A stretch of DNA of 64,000 bases from a virus: the IMG/VR virus record IMGVR_UViG_3300036944_001289, positions 1 through 64,000 of that record, one strand, 5' to 3'. This document shows, piece by piece, positions 1 to 8,222 of the stretch. Below the pieces are notes generated by a model. It saw only the letters and a list, made by a program, of their open reading frames with translations. It was not told where the DNA came from and did not search any database. The translations under genes and the position numbers were made by a program. Each line of letters opens with the position of its first letter. Within the stretch, counting starts at the first letter, position 1.

Positions 1-310
1 ACAGACCCCGGCATAACCAGAGACCCAGGCTTTACCATAGACCTCGGCATTACCACAGACCTTGGCATTACCATAGACCATGGCATTACCAGAGACCCTG
101 GCATTATCACAGACCAAGGCATTACCATAGACCTCGGCATTACCACAGACCTTGGCATTACCATAGACCATGGCATCACCATAGACCTCGGCATCACCGG
201 AGACCCAGGCTTTACCAGAGACCTCGGCATTACCATAGACCATGGCATTACCAGAGACCTTGGCATCACCATAGACCTCGGCATCACCGGAGACCTCGGC
301 ATTATCATAG
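1..310 (-). repeat. 18-bp tandem repeat array inside the hexapeptide gene
   Basis: About 17 consecutive 18-bp units are visible, such as atagacctcggcattacc on the plus strand, each encoding six residues on the minus strand. Units differ mainly at the codons for the variable residues, so the array is protein-driven rather than a non-coding satellite. Confidence 0.9.
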
Positions 311-441
311 ACGAAACAATCTCCTTCTTGGGAGAGGTTGGATTCAGTCTGAATCCAACCTCCGACAAGGTCATCGGAAATGCGCCGGATTTGTTTCAGG
401 CCGTTTTTTTCTTTACCAGTAAATTCGTATTTCTTTTTCAT
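1..441 (-). CDS. Hexapeptide-repeat (GNAxV) protein, 3' end outside window
   Basis: The frame opens with ATG at 441 (overlapping the TGA of the upstream exonuclease gene as ATGA) and stays open to the window edge. After about 40 residues it becomes a run of six-residue repeats of the type GNAEVY, GDAKVS, GNAMVY, written in DNA as 18-bp tandem units over positions 1-310. Repeats of this kind form left-handed beta-helices. In phages they occur in proteins of unknown role and in tail-associated proteins. No catalytic domain is visible in the part present. It is the last visible gene of the 2.5-0.4 kb overlapping cassette. Confidence 0.8.
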   Translation of the reverse strand, partial: MKKKYEFTGKEKNGLKQIRRISDDLVGGWIQTESNLSQEGDCFVYDNAEVSGDAEVYGDAKVSGNAMVYGNAEVSGKAWVSGDAEVYGDAMVYGNAKVCGNAEVYGNALVCDNARVSGNAMVYGNAKVCGNAEVYGKAWVSGYAGVC

Positions 442-1112
442 TGTTTAGCTGGATTAATATCAACACCGCAACCGATCATATGCTCACCTACAAAAGCGGT
501 AATACCTACATCATTTAGTGCATAAGAGATAGCCTTTTGCTTCTGCTCTTCAGTACCATAATACTGTTTAGCAAACTCTGCACCATCACCTGTCTTACCA
601 GTACCACCAAAGAATTCAGATACTTCTCCAAGATTACCACCACACTGATATTGTCCAAGACCCCAGATTGCTCTGAGATCTACAAAGTACTCTGGCCAGT
701 AACGGTTATTACGGAGCTGTATATGAGAGGTATCTAGCTTATGCTTCCATGCACGACGAATAATATAAGGTAGATCGAACTCAAAAATATTCCAACCAAC
801 GATAGTTAGCTCACCATTGTATCCTTGTTTACAAGTATCTACAAAGTCTTTTATTACTTGATAGTCATCACGATTATCACTCTCTTTAACGTAAAGATCT
901 TTATTACGTTCATAGCCAATAACTGCAACATGACTTAACATTGGGTTAAGTGCAGCATTATCAATCCATTTCTGCTTCTTTTCTTCTATAGCAGCTTGAA
1001 TTTTAGAAGCATCTTTATAATTAGATGGAGCCTCAAATTCAGGCATAAGCTTTTCAAGCTTTTCAGTTAGATATGGAGCAGTTTCAATGTCGAAGTAGAT
1101 GCGATTTTTCAT
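438..1112 (-). CDS. DEDD-family 3'-5' exonuclease
   Basis: The 224-residue protein begins with YFDIET (Exo I motif, Asp and Glu), has FEFDLPYI near residue 111 (Exo II) and ends with YALNDV near residue 197 (Exo III of the YxxxD type). This is the layout of the predicted exonucleases related to the proofreading domain of family B DNA polymerases. It probably degrades 3' ends of DNA during replication or repair. No polymerase domain is present, so it is a stand-alone nuclease. Its start overlaps the preceding gene by ATGA and its stop overlaps the next start, so translation is likely coupled. Confidence 0.8.
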   Translation of the reverse strand: MKNRIYFDIETAPYLTEKLEKLMPEFEAPSNYKDASKIQAAIEEKKQKWIDNAALNPMLSHVAVIGYERNKDLYVKESDNRDDYQVIKDFVDTCKQGYNGELTIVGWNIFEFDLPYIIRRAWKHKLDTSHIQLRNNRYWPEYFVDLRAIWGLGQYQCGGNLGEVSEFFGGTGKTGDGAEFAKQYYGTEEQKQKAISYALNDVGITAFVGEHMIGCGVDINPAKQ

Positions 1113-1423
1113 TTGGTTAGTCCGAGAATTATTTTATCTTCTGCAGTTAGCTTACTAAGTGCAGCTTTAATTTTTTTGTTGTGTTCAATATATTCTTGTT
1201 CCCATGTAGTCTGGGATTCTTGAACAGCAGCCCATAGTGCTCGTAACAACCACCCGCTAGATTTTCTAATGCATACTGAACCGTTATGGATTTCTACTTC
1301 CCATTCACTATGTTCAGTGCGTTCGTGATATATATTGACATAATCGAACTGATCTAGTGATCTTACTAACTCCCTAATATCACAGTCTGATAGTGTCGGG
1401 CATTGACTAGGTTCTATTTTCAT
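1109..1423 (-). CDS. Hypothetical protein, 104 aa
   Basis: No family is recognised. The protein has an acidic N-terminus and a tryptophan-containing segment near residue 55 (SSGWLLRALWAA), and it ends in a charged helix-like stretch. It overlaps its neighbours by 4 bp on both sides (ATGA), which supports it as a real gene in the cassette. Confidence 0.7.
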   Translation of the reverse strand: MKIEPSQCPTLSDCDIRELVRSLDQFDYVNIYHERTEHSEWEVEIHNGSVCIRKSSGWLLRALWAAVQESQTTWEQEYIEHNKKIKAALSKLTAEDKIILGLTK

Positions 1424-1650
1424 TTTATTATCTCTTCTGAAATACTTTGAATCACATTCATTTCAAACTTTTCTAAATCTTTTTGATTTAGCTGACCGCT
1501 TTGTATATATGCATCTCTAAACTTTTTATAGACTTGTGATACTATATGAGGTAAAGAGTCTGGTGGTAAAAGAATAGGTGATATATCAACAGATATATCA
1601 CTTTTCTCGTTTATTGTGATAATTGCAATCGGATAGTCTGCATCGTTCAT
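1420..1650 (-). CDS. Hypothetical protein, 76 aa
   Basis: Small acidic protein with no recognised motif. Start and stop both overlap neighbouring genes by 4 bp, so it is most likely translated by coupling in the 2.5-0.4 kb cassette. Confidence 0.65.
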   Translation of the reverse strand: MNDADYPIAIITINEKSDISVDISPILLPPDSLPHIVSQVYKKFRDAYIQSGQLNQKDLEKFEMNVIQSISEEIIK

Positions 1651-2213
1651 ACTATAGTATATTCTTTAGGTTCAATAGGATTATTATTTTTATCTAGCAT
1701 CCATATACCTGTACGCTCATTAATAGTTAAATTTGGTAGCTTTAGCACTTGCTCCTTTATAAAACACCTATATCGATATTTCTTCTTCAAAACTAATTGG
1801 TAAAGTAAATCACTATTATTTGTTTGTTTTCTTTCTTCTACCTTACGGAGATACTTGGGAGAGGTAACGAAATAACAGTTTTTATCAATATATTCTGGTC
1901 GAATAAAAGAGTTAAAATCAAATTCATCAAAACACTTCCATTTATATTTTCTAAAACAAACAGCAGTATCGATGCATTTATCAGTGATATCTATTAGACT
2001 AATTAATCCAACTTCTTTATATATGCGATTACCGCAATCTATAATAATTTTTTCATTAGCTACTTTACTGCGTATGTGATTTTTTATCGTACTTACATTA
2101 CGTATATTAAACGTACTTATTAAAACAGTATCACCTTTACGTGCCTTATCGATAGCAAAATCGATAAGGCGCTCTGTCTTGCCTGATTGTCTTCCCGATA
2201 TTTCAAGATACAT
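1647..2213 (-). CDS. P-loop NTPase, putative
   Basis: The 188-residue protein starts with a Walker A motif (GRQSGKT, residues 7-13) and carries a candidate Walker B (KWKCFDEFDF, near residue 95) with the expected Asp-Glu pair. Spacing and overall length resemble compact phage DNA-dependent ATPases with a RecA/helicase-like core, such as terminase-like or clamp-loader-like proteins. No helicase motifs beyond A and B are clear. It overlaps the thioredoxin stop codon by 11 bp. The substrate is unknown. Confidence 0.65.
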   Translation of the reverse strand: MYLEISGRQSGKTERLIDFAIDKARKGDTVLISTFNIRNVSTIKNHIRSKVANEKIIIDCGNRIYKEVGLISLIDITDKCIDTAVCFRKYKWKCFDEFDFNSFIRPEYIDKNCYFVTSPKYLRKVEERKQTNNSDLLYQLVLKKKYRYRCFIKEQVLKLPNLTINERTGIWMLDKNNNPIEPKEYTIV

Positions 2214-2523
2214 GCTTTGTTATATTATTGCGTAGGTCTTCTTCGGTGATTATACCTGTAATCTTTTCTACCACCTGTCTGTTCTTTAGAACGACTGTAG
2301 TGGGTAGTGAACGAATATTATGTTCACTCATGAAACTAAACTCATCTGTATTGATTTTACCAAAAACTGCTCTTCCAATAAACTCTTTAGCAACCCTATC
2401 AAATATAGGGCTATAGGCTTTACAAGGACCACACCAGTTAGCGTAATAATCAATCACTACTATATTATTATAATTAATAGTATCTGCAAATGTTTGATCT
2501 GTAATTTGTACAACGTTATTCAT
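2203..2523 (-). CDS. Thioredoxin
   Basis: The 106-residue protein has the length and fold pattern of thioredoxin. The catalytic motif WCGPC is near residue 30, the cis-proline segment SLPTTVV near residue 72, and conserved Asp residues precede the active site. It would reduce disulfides in the cytoplasm. In phages such proteins can supply electrons to ribonucleotide reductase or bind a polymerase as a processivity factor, but neither partner is in this window. It is the first gene of the cassette running to position 1, below a strong hairpin at 2548-2581. Confidence 0.9.
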   Translation of the reverse strand: MNNVVQITDQTFADTINYNNIVVIDYYANWCGPCKAYSPIFDRVAKEFIGRAVFGKINTDEFSFMSEHNIRSLPTTVVLKNRQVVEKITGIITEEDLRNNITKHVS

Positions 2524-2547
2524 ATGTCTTCATATTATATGACAGGG

Positions 2548-2581
2548 AAAGAGACTTCAAGATCACTCTTGAAGTCTCTTT
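2548..2581 (-). terminator. Strong hairpin after the SPFH gene
   Basis: A 14-bp perfect stem (AAAGAGACTTCAAG and its complement) with a short loop lies between the stop of the SPFH gene and the thioredoxin start. The run of T after the stem is short, so termination or RNA processing is the likely role. Confidence 0.6.
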
Positions 2582-2596
2582 CTAACTACCTTAAAC

Positions 2597-3865
2597 TTAT
2601 TTAATAATACCCATACTCTTTAGCAGGGTCAGATTCATTAAGTTCTCATTCACGCTGGCTCCATCATTACCATTAGCTCCAGCACCACCAGTAATAACTG
2701 TACTTGGTACTGCAACTTTAGCAAGCGCCGCAGCAACATCTACGTCACGTCGTGCAGCAATCTCAGCTAGTACCTTCTTCTCTTCTGTGAGAGCACCACC
2801 CAACGCAATGCGTTCCTTTTCAGCTTTCGCAAGTTCAATAACTTGTTTAGCCGTTTCTTCAGCAGCCTGACGTTCAAGTCGTGCCACTTCAAGCTGTTTC
2901 ATGGCCGCAGTCTCAGCAGTTTCTTTATCAAGCTTTGCTACTGATAGGAGCTTTGCAGCTTCAGTTTCAGCAACCTGTTTTTCTTTCTCAGCACGAATAA
3001 CAGCCTCAGCCTTTTCACGATTTGACTTAGCTTCGGTCTCAGCCTTCTCACGAAGACCCTTCTCGATAATCATCAAACGCTGCTGAACCTCACCTTCACG
3101 TTGCGCTTTTGCAGATTCTGCCTGTAAAAATGCTTCCTTCTTTTGTGCAAATTGCTTTCGAGTCTGCTCATCGTATTCAGTCTCAGTAATAGAAAACTGG
3201 GTTACATGAATACCGAGGTGTTTGAGTGGTGAGGTTTGTGAAACGATAGGTTTACCATTCTTATCAACTACTACTTCAGTCGCAAGAACTTTAATTGGGT
3301 TACCCTTTTCGTCAATCTGATCTAGAGTTCGTTCAATACGTCGCATCTCATACAAACCTGCATTCATCTGTTCATATGCAACATTATTAAATTCAGACTT
3401 ACGAGCAGCCTGATTCTCAGATGCACTCATCAGAGGTCCAGAGGCCTTAAGAACGTTTGAAAGATGTCCCCAAACTGAGTTCTTAATAGCATCGTGATTA
3501 CCACCGAAACGGCGATGGAATTCACGCTTATTGTCAACTGTAGGGGGTGATGCAAATGAAATCATAGCATCAACATCTGCGGTACCACCGTCATTAAACG
3601 TTACACGAGTCGACTCATCTGTAGGAGACTCATTCGTGATCTCCCTCGTAAACTCAAACTGCCAGTTACGAGGGTATGTCCAGACAGTGCCGTACCATTT
3701 ACCATACCATCCAGGATTATCAATAATTCGAACCGTTCCATTAGGGTATTGCAGCACCTGCCAATCTTGGTCGTCATTATGACCGACAGCACCACTAAAT
3801 ACAAGGATACCACCAATAACGACAGCACCGACGCTTGCGAGTTTAATTATATTTTTTAGTTCCAT
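2597..3865 (-). CDS. SPFH/prohibitin (band 7) domain membrane protein
   Basis: The 422-residue protein has an N-terminal membrane segment (residues 8-28), a beta-rich SPFH-type region to about residue 225 and a long Ala/Glu/Lys-rich coiled coil (about 235-385) typical of stomatin/prohibitin/flotillin proteins. It ends with a Gly/Asn-rich linker and a short hydrophobic tail. Such proteins form large membrane-bound rings. Phage members are known, but their role is not settled; interference with host membrane proteases or superinfection is plausible. It has its own GGAA-type motif 40 nt upstream and a hairpin downstream, so it looks like a single-gene unit. Confidence 0.8.
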   Translation of the reverse strand: MELKNIIKLASVGAVVIGGILVFSGAVGHNDDQDWQVLQYPNGTVRIIDNPGWYGKWYGTVWTYPRNWQFEFTREITNESPTDESTRVTFNDGGTADVDAMISFASPPTVDNKREFHRRFGGNHDAIKNSVWGHLSNVLKASGPLMSASENQAARKSEFNNVAYEQMNAGLYEMRRIERTLDQIDEKGNPIKVLATEVVVDKNGKPIVSQTSPLKHLGIHVTQFSITETEYDEQTRKQFAQKKEAFLQAESAKAQREGEVQQRLMIIEKGLREKAETEAKSNREKAEAVIRAEKEKQVAETEAAKLLSVAKLDKETAETAAMKQLEVARLERQAAEETAKQVIELAKAEKERIALGGALTEEKKVLAEIAARRDVDVAAALAKVAVPSTVITGGAGANGNDGASVNENLMNLTLLKSMGIIK

Positions 3866-3885
3866 AATTTATTATATTTAACAAT

Positions 3886-3905
3886 TAAAATTTTACAAAA
3901 TTTCC
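3886..3905 (-). promoter_or_regulatory. GGAA-type promoter-like motif
   Basis: Reads GGAAATTTTGTAAAATTTTA and begins 40 nt before the SPFH start codon. Confidence 0.45.
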
Positions 3906-3909
3906 TTGA

Positions 3910-4149
3910 TTACTTTTTAATATTTGATACTCTATGTTTTTCAGCATTGATCTTTTGCTGTGTTTTATCTAACGTGCTATTATAGTTATTAGCACGTTTA
4001 TTGGCAATATCAAATTCGCTTTGAATTGTAGAAGCATCAGTTTTCTTTGAAAGATTGCTAAGAAAACGGTCAAATGCCGCGCTAGTAAAGATCTTCCAGA
4101 TTGCTACCCCGGTAAGACCTAAAAATAAGAAGAGTAATATGTATCTCAT
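3910..4149 (-). CDS. Small membrane-anchored protein, 79 aa
   Basis: An N-terminal hydrophobic stretch (residues 3-20) is followed by a soluble, Lys/Asn-rich helical tail with coiled-coil character (about 35-75). This would place the protein in the inner membrane with the tail on one side. It lies directly upstream of the SPFH gene, itself a membrane coiled-coil protein, so a shared membrane role is possible. No family is recognised. Confidence 0.65.
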   Translation of the reverse strand: MRYILLFLFLGLTGVAIWKIFTSAAFDRFLSNLSKKTDASTIQSEFDIANKRANNYNSTLDKTQQKINAEKHRVSNIKK

Positions 4150-4153
4150 ACAC

Positions 4154-4173
4154 CCTTATATTATAGAATTTCC
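4154..4173 (-). promoter_or_regulatory. GGAA-type promoter-like motif
   Basis: Reads GGAAATTCTATAATATAAGG, with a good TATAAT, beginning 24 nt before the start at 4149. Confidence 0.5.
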
Positions 4174-4178
4174 TAGGA

Positions 4179-4409
4179 TTACTTTCTAGGTATTCTTCTT
4201 AAGAATAAAGCATATGTTAGAGATATACCTAACATAATCATACCATATGAATCAGGTTCAGGTACAGGGGGTCTAGGTTTACCTCCAGGCCCCCAACCAT
4301 TACCATTATTATCAAAATACACGATATCTGACCAGTCAGCAGGTATCATATCCTGTGAGTATGTAGTATATGATATACAAAGCAATATACTAAAGAGCAA
4401 TCTCTTCAC
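4179..4409 (-). CDS. Secreted PEP-CTERM sorting-signal protein
   Basis: From a GTG start at 4409 the 76-residue product has a classical signal peptide (KRLLFSILLCISYTTYS, then Gln). A short Gly/Pro-rich mature region follows, and the C-terminus has VPEP, a hydrophobic helix and RRIPRK. The last part matches the PEP-CTERM sorting signal recognised by exosortases: a PEP motif, a transmembrane helix and a basic cluster. GTG is preferred over the TTG at 4442 because it gives a clean signal peptide and starts just after the upstream stop. A phage gene of this type implies that the host has an exosortase system. The mature part is very short, so it may be a decoy, a surface modifier or an acquired host gene. 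Confidence 0.75.
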   Translation of the reverse strand: MKRLLFSILLCISYTTYSQDMIPADWSDIVYFDNNGNGWGPGGKPRPPVPEPDSYGMIMLGISLTYALFLRRIPRK

Positions 4410-4417
4410 ATTATTAT

Positions 4418-4999
4418 TTACATTCCTAGACTTATACCACAAGGTACATCATCTTCACCTGCCATACCTAAGTAATCTGACTTAGTTGTGCCGTCAGAAT
4501 ACTCTGTAACACGTGATCTACCACCCATAAAGTCTGAGTAATAAGTTCGGACCGGGGTCGGTTCTGTTATACTATCTTCATACATCTCATCATCGATAGA
4601 TCTACTCCAATTTCTTTTAAAGGTTCTGGGTTGTTCAGTTACTGAGCAATTGGTTTGTGATCGATGAAAAAGGCACTCACCATCTTCATTTCGTTTCATA
4701 TATCTTTCACCTTTGCGTACATACCTACCAGCAACTTTCCAGTCCATATATGTCTGAAACTCATTCTCAATCTTAGACTTTTTAGGCTTACTAGGTTGTA
4801 CCTTCTTACTCTCTCTCAATCTACCTGGAAGTATAACTCTAAGCTCGTTTGGGTTAAAGCAAACATTACACTTACAATTATATGGTCGTACATAGATATT
4901 ATTTGGAGCAATATCTACTACAACACCATCACGTACGTTCTCAGGAAACTCACTACGGGGTGCTTTTTGTGTATAAACTACTATATCTCCTATTTTCAT
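4418..4999 (-). CDS. Hypothetical protein, 193 aa
   Basis: No family is recognised with confidence. The first 60 residues resemble a small beta-barrel (KIGDIVVYTQ, then VRDGVVVDI) with a CKCNVC cysteine pair. The middle is Lys/Arg-rich and the C-terminal half is low in structure. A nucleic-acid-binding barrel is possible. It lies immediately upstream of the PEP-CTERM gene. Confidence 0.6.
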   Translation of the reverse strand: MKIGDIVVYTQKAPRSEFPENVRDGVVVDIAPNNIYVRPYNCKCNVCFNPNELRVILPGRLRESKKVQPSKPKKSKIENEFQTYMDWKVAGRYVRKGERYMKRNEDGECLFHRSQTNCSVTEQPRTFKRNWSRSIDDEMYEDSITEPTPVRTYYSDFMGGRSRVTEYSDGTTKSDYLGMAGEDDVPCGISLGM

Positions 5000-5000
5000 A

Positions 5001-5357
5001 TTAAAATGGTGGTTTAAGAATATCTGCTAAATTTGCATATTTATACTTAGGTACTGGATTGGATAATATATCCGCAATTGATGTAGATGCAAAATTATCT
5101 AATATAGGTGACTTATGTTGAAACTTATTACTATAATGGTTTAAATAATCGTCAAGTAAAAAAATAGGTATGTTTTTATCTTCAGTACCATACCTATTTT
5201 TCATTACACTAAAAAAAGTATCATGTAACTCAATAATAAGTCCAGCGTGTAGATATGTATTAGTATCATACGCAATTGCATGATCAGATGTTTTAATCTG
5301 TGTACCATCTAATATTAAAGCATATAGTACACCATTTTCAAATTCTTTTATAAGCAT
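5001..5357 (-). CDS. Hypothetical protein, 118 aa
   Basis: No recognised domain. The N-terminal half is predicted mainly beta (VLYALILDGTQIKTSDHAIA) and the C-terminal half helical. It overlaps the next upstream gene by 10 bp. Confidence 0.6.
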   Translation of the reverse strand: MLIKEFENGVLYALILDGTQIKTSDHAIAYDTNTYLHAGLIIELHDTFFSVMKNRYGTEDKNIPIFLLDDYLNHYSNKFQHKSPILDNFASTSIADILSNPVPKYKYANLADILKPPF

Positions 5358-5533
5358 ATTTTAGTCAAAAAAGCATCAAGCCTCTTCTCAAATTCATCAT
5401 CTTCCATATTGAACATCTTATCCTCTGATCCAAAGATAATAACACATAGCTGACCGAATCTCAAGTCAGGCATAGCTGTCCAGATCTTTTGAAACTTCTC
5501 AATAAGAATTGGTATGCGGTTTGGGTTTCTCAT
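5348..5533 (-). CDS. Small conserved-type phage protein, 61 aa
   Basis: The start MRNPNRIPILIEKFQKIW and the segment PDLRFGQLCVIIFG resemble a widespread family of small phage and bacterial proteins of unknown function built as a short helical bundle. The assignment is from memory of the pattern. It overlaps the downstream gene by 10 bp and follows the ligase closely. Confidence 0.6.
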   Translation of the reverse strand: MRNPNRIPILIEKFQKIWTAMPDLRFGQLCVIIFGSEDKMFNMEDDEFEKRLDAFLTKICL

Positions 5534-5537
5534 AAAA

Positions 5538-6710
5538 TTAATCTACTCCTACTCCATCTCTAATACCGATAACGTATGGAAATCTTGGCGCACCTTCAGC
5601 ACCAATACCAAAATACTTTACCTTAGCATACTTACCTTTAAATGTTTGTTTATTATCTAGTAGTTCCTTTAGATATTCATGAGAGCCTTTTACATTTGAG
5701 TTAAACTTATTATCGATATCACTATGGTTGTATCCGTAATTCTTAACAGCGTAGTTAATATCATCGATATCTTTTAGCAAGATAAATCGACCACACATAC
5801 CTGTTTTATTACCTTCACCTTCTTCAATATCAATAATATAATACTCTTTCTCATCGAAATCTTTTCGTTTTAGAAGATTAGAAGAGCGTTTATTTTCATA
5901 TGGCTTATTAAGGCGAATAATCTGCCCTTCATATCCAAGCTCCATAAACTGTTCATAATAGCGATTTACTTCATCTTCATTATTACAGTGATAAGAAGGA
6001 GCAATACAAATTACATTATTAATTATACCAGGCTGCAAACACTCAGATAGAATACTATTAAGCTTTTCTAAACGCTGTGAATAATTAAGTACAGTATCAA
6101 TAATGTCATAGATATGATACTGAATAGTATTAGCAGATTCTTCAATATCAGCTACAGTAGGCTTAGTCTTCTTAATAAGACTCATTATCTTTTCGAAGTT
6201 ATTATTGAGCTTATGACAATAAAGCTCTCCATCGAAAATGATATCAGGATACTTATCAAACACTGGCTGAAGTGCTTTTGAGATATGTTGTGCAGTCTTC
6301 CAAGGCTTGCCGTTTCTCGAAAACGGGCCAGTAATGCCATGTACAGAACGAGCACCATCGTACTTCATATTTACCCATACTGGATACATTACCTTATCTT
6401 TTCTATCAGCCCAATTCTTAGCAAGCATAGGCTCTACAAAATGAACCTTATCGATATCATCGATATTTAGCCAATAGCCAGATTCAAGCTTGCGTTTAAA
6501 GATTGCTTGTGCTTCAAACTCTGCTTGCTCTTCTGCATTACGAGCATTAGCTCTACCTTCATTGGTAGTGTATGTATTATACCATTCTGTGGTTTGAATA
6601 GCACCTCCAAGCTGTCCGTAAACGGTACGGTATTTTGCACCTTCTGTTTCTATATACCAGGTCTGAATAGCACCTGTTGAGGTACGACTATAAAGTGTAG
6701 AGTATTTCAT
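5538..6710 (-). CDS. ATP-dependent DNA ligase with N-terminal WGR-like domain
   Basis: The 390-residue protein begins with a WGR-like segment (residues 1-60) and continues with an adenylyltransferase core. The nucleotidyl lysine lies in motif I (KYDGAR, Lys116), motif III is FDGELY near 156, motif IV EGQIIRL near 275 and motif V LLKRKDF near 290. The C-terminal OB-fold region follows to the end. It should seal nicks in phage DNA using ATP. The length fits the compact phage and viral ligases. A GGAA-type motif lies 22 nt upstream. Confidence 0.9.
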   Translation of the reverse strand: MKYSTLYSRTSTGAIQTWYIETEGAKYRTVYGQLGGAIQTTEWYNTYTTNEGRANARNAEEQAEFEAQAIFKRKLESGYWLNIDDIDKVHFVEPMLAKNWADRKDKVMYPVWVNMKYDGARSVHGITGPFSRNGKPWKTAQHISKALQPVFDKYPDIIFDGELYCHKLNNNFEKIMSLIKKTKPTVADIEESANTIQYHIYDIIDTVLNYSQRLEKLNSILSECLQPGIINNVICIAPSYHCNNEDEVNRYYEQFMELGYEGQIIRLNKPYENKRSSNLLKRKDFDEKEYYIIDIEEGEGNKTGMCGRFILLKDIDDINYAVKNYGYNHSDIDNKFNSNVKGSHEYLKELLDNKQTFKGKYAKVKYFGIGAEGAPRFPYVIGIRDGVGVD

Positions 6711-6712
6711 AA

Positions 6713-6732
6713 TAAGATTATATTAAATTTCC
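6713..6732 (-). promoter_or_regulatory. GGAA-type promoter-like motif
   Basis: Reads GGAAATTTAATATAATCTTA, with TATAAT 6 nt before the ATG, 22 nt upstream of the ligase start. Confidence 0.5.
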
Positions 6733-6740
6733 TAGATAGT

Positions 6741-7001
6741 TTATTTGCATACTCCATATTCATCAAATGGAGCAAATTTCGATACCCATCCACAAGTATC
6801 TCCAAAACAAGCCGATCCGGTCCACGCGTAAACTGGAACGATTTCGTGGTCAATCTCCCATTGAAACACTACTTTACCATGTAACATGAGTTGCCGGTAA
6901 AGTTTCTGTTCACACCAAGTATCGTCACATCTACCATACCTGTCTTTTCTTATCGTAATATGATGCCGTGTTACCTTTTTTCTTGAAGTAAATAGTTTCA
7001 T
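6741..7001 (-). CDS. Hypothetical Cys-rich small protein, 86 aa
   Basis: The start at 7001 is chosen because it overlaps the upstream stop as ATGA. The product has a basic N-terminus (SRKKVTRHHITIRKDRYGR) and two cysteine pairs (CDDTWC, CFGDTC) that could bind a metal. No family is recognised. Confidence 0.6.
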   Translation of the reverse strand: MKLFTSRKKVTRHHITIRKDRYGRCDDTWCEQKLYRQLMLHGKVVFQWEIDHEIVPVYAWTGSACFGDTCGWVSKFAPFDEYGVCK

Positions 7002-7342
7002 AGTCCAAACCAAAGCTTTCTTTTTCTTTTGATATTTTCCGGTAACAAGTTTATAACAAAGCACATTAGTTTAGCCCAATGTTTAGGTATGAGAATTGTT
7101 CTAGGTTTACCTGGTTGGTCGTAAAATACAACTTTAGTAACGAATACCGCTTTTTTTCCGTTTTGGGTTTTATAGTAGCGATTCCAACGAATCAGTTCTT
7201 TAATCCAATTATCATTTTCATCTATATCAAAGAAATCAAACTTTTCGGCATGGTAGGTAATACCCTTTGCATTATACCTTTCATAATAACCGTTACCATG
7301 CCAGTAACCGCTTTCGTGATATACTCTTAAAGTCTTTTTCAT
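6998..7342 (-). CDS. Hypothetical protein, 114 aa
   Basis: Rich in aromatic residues, with a beta-rich first half (YHESGYWHGNGYYERY) and a basic C-terminus. It overlaps both neighbours by 4 bp, so it is translated in a coupled run with the genes at 6.7-8.0 kb. Confidence 0.6.
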   Translation of the reverse strand: MKKTLRVYHESGYWHGNGYYERYNAKGITYHAEKFDFFDIDENDNWIKELIRWNRYYKTQNGKKAVFVTKVVFYDQPGKPRTILIPKHWAKLMCFVINLLPENIKRKRKLWFGL

Positions 7343-7710
7343 CCTTGTATTTCGTAATAGATAAGATTGCGTTTTAGTTCTTCGGCTCGATCAATGAGTT
7401 CTCTAATATTTCGAGTTAGAATATCCTCGGCAAATTTCTTTGCGGCTTCTAGGTTTGTGAAATATCCATTACGTTCTACATAACAATCATATTTCTCGTC
7501 TTTGTCAAATGGAAATCCATCCCAAGACTGTTCGACTTCACAAACAATGTTAAAGCTATCCTCATCAATCTTTTCCGTGGCGAGATATCTATTGAATGAA
7601 TTAGGTGTGATAAGTTTTTCAACCTCTAGTTTTCTAATACAATTAAGATAACCAGATGGAGCAAAACAGACTTCGTAGCAATAAGTTTTCATGGGAATTT
7701 CAGTTTTCAT
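7339..7710 (-). CDS. Hypothetical protein, 123 aa
   Basis: Mixed alpha/beta protein with a C-terminal charged helix (residues 90-115). No known motif is seen. Starts by an ATGA overlap with the upstream gene. Confidence 0.6.
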   Translation of the reverse strand: MKTEIPMKTYCYEVCFAPSGYLNCIRKLEVEKLITPNSFNRYLATEKIDEDSFNIVCEVEQSWDGFPFDKDEKYDCYVERNGYFTNLEAAKKFAEDILTRNIRELIDRAEELKRNLIYYEIQG

Positions 7711-8018
7711 TGTCTAAATCTTTTAATATAAATCGCGTCATAACCTAAATCTCCGTCTAAATGACAATGATATAACCAATCTTCGGCATCATGTCTAGTT
7801 CCATTTTCAATAATGAAAAATTTATCACTGTCAACAATAAATTCAGCAGAGTTATTCTGCATAAACCAGTCGTTATCTTCAACTTTACCGCTACGTTGAA
7901 AATTTATACCGTCCAGATGTTTTAATTCAATTTCTTCAACCTCAACTCCATCCGTTCCATATAAACGACACCTCCATCCACTTATTAGTTTTTTATTTAA
8001 TTTCATATTTGAATACAC
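7707..8018 (-). CDS. Hypothetical protein, 103 aa
   Basis: No domain recognised. Acidic, beta-rich small protein (GWRCRLYGTDGVEVEEIELK). It is the first gene of the coupled run 8018-6741. Confidence 0.55.
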   Translation of the reverse strand: MYSNMKLNKKLISGWRCRLYGTDGVEVEEIELKHLDGINFQRSGKVEDNDWFMQNNSAEFIVDSDKFFIIENGTRHDAEDWLYHCHLDGDLGYDAIYIKRFRQ

Positions 8019-8023
8019 GATTA

Positions 8024-8218
8024 TTAATCACCATCAAGCGCTCCAGCACCGTATGCAATCCAAAGAATTATTCCTATAATTGCATGACTAACAAAAACAG
8101 CTTTTAATCCGATTTGTAATTCATACAATGGCAACCACCAGCATACACATAAATATAGAAAAATAGCAAAGATTACCAATCCACCATATTTAGCAAACCA
8201 TTTGAGATGTTTTTTCAT
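8024..8218 (-). CDS. Small integral membrane protein, 64 aa
   Basis: From the ATG at 8218 the protein has a short basic N-terminus (KKHLKWFAKYGG) and two hydrophobic helices (about residues 13-30 and 40-58), so it should span the membrane twice. The longer frame from 8290 lies inside the upstream gene and is less likely. Function unknown. Confidence 0.65.
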   Translation of the reverse strand: MKKHLKWFAKYGGLVIFAIFLYLCVCWWLPLYELQIGLKAVFVSHAIIGIILWIAYGAGALDGD

Positions 8219-8222
8219 CTTG

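Noticed and set aside
1-310. CRISPR or non-coding satellite array at the window start
   Set aside because: The repeats are 18 bp with no spacers and stay in one coding frame as hexapeptides.
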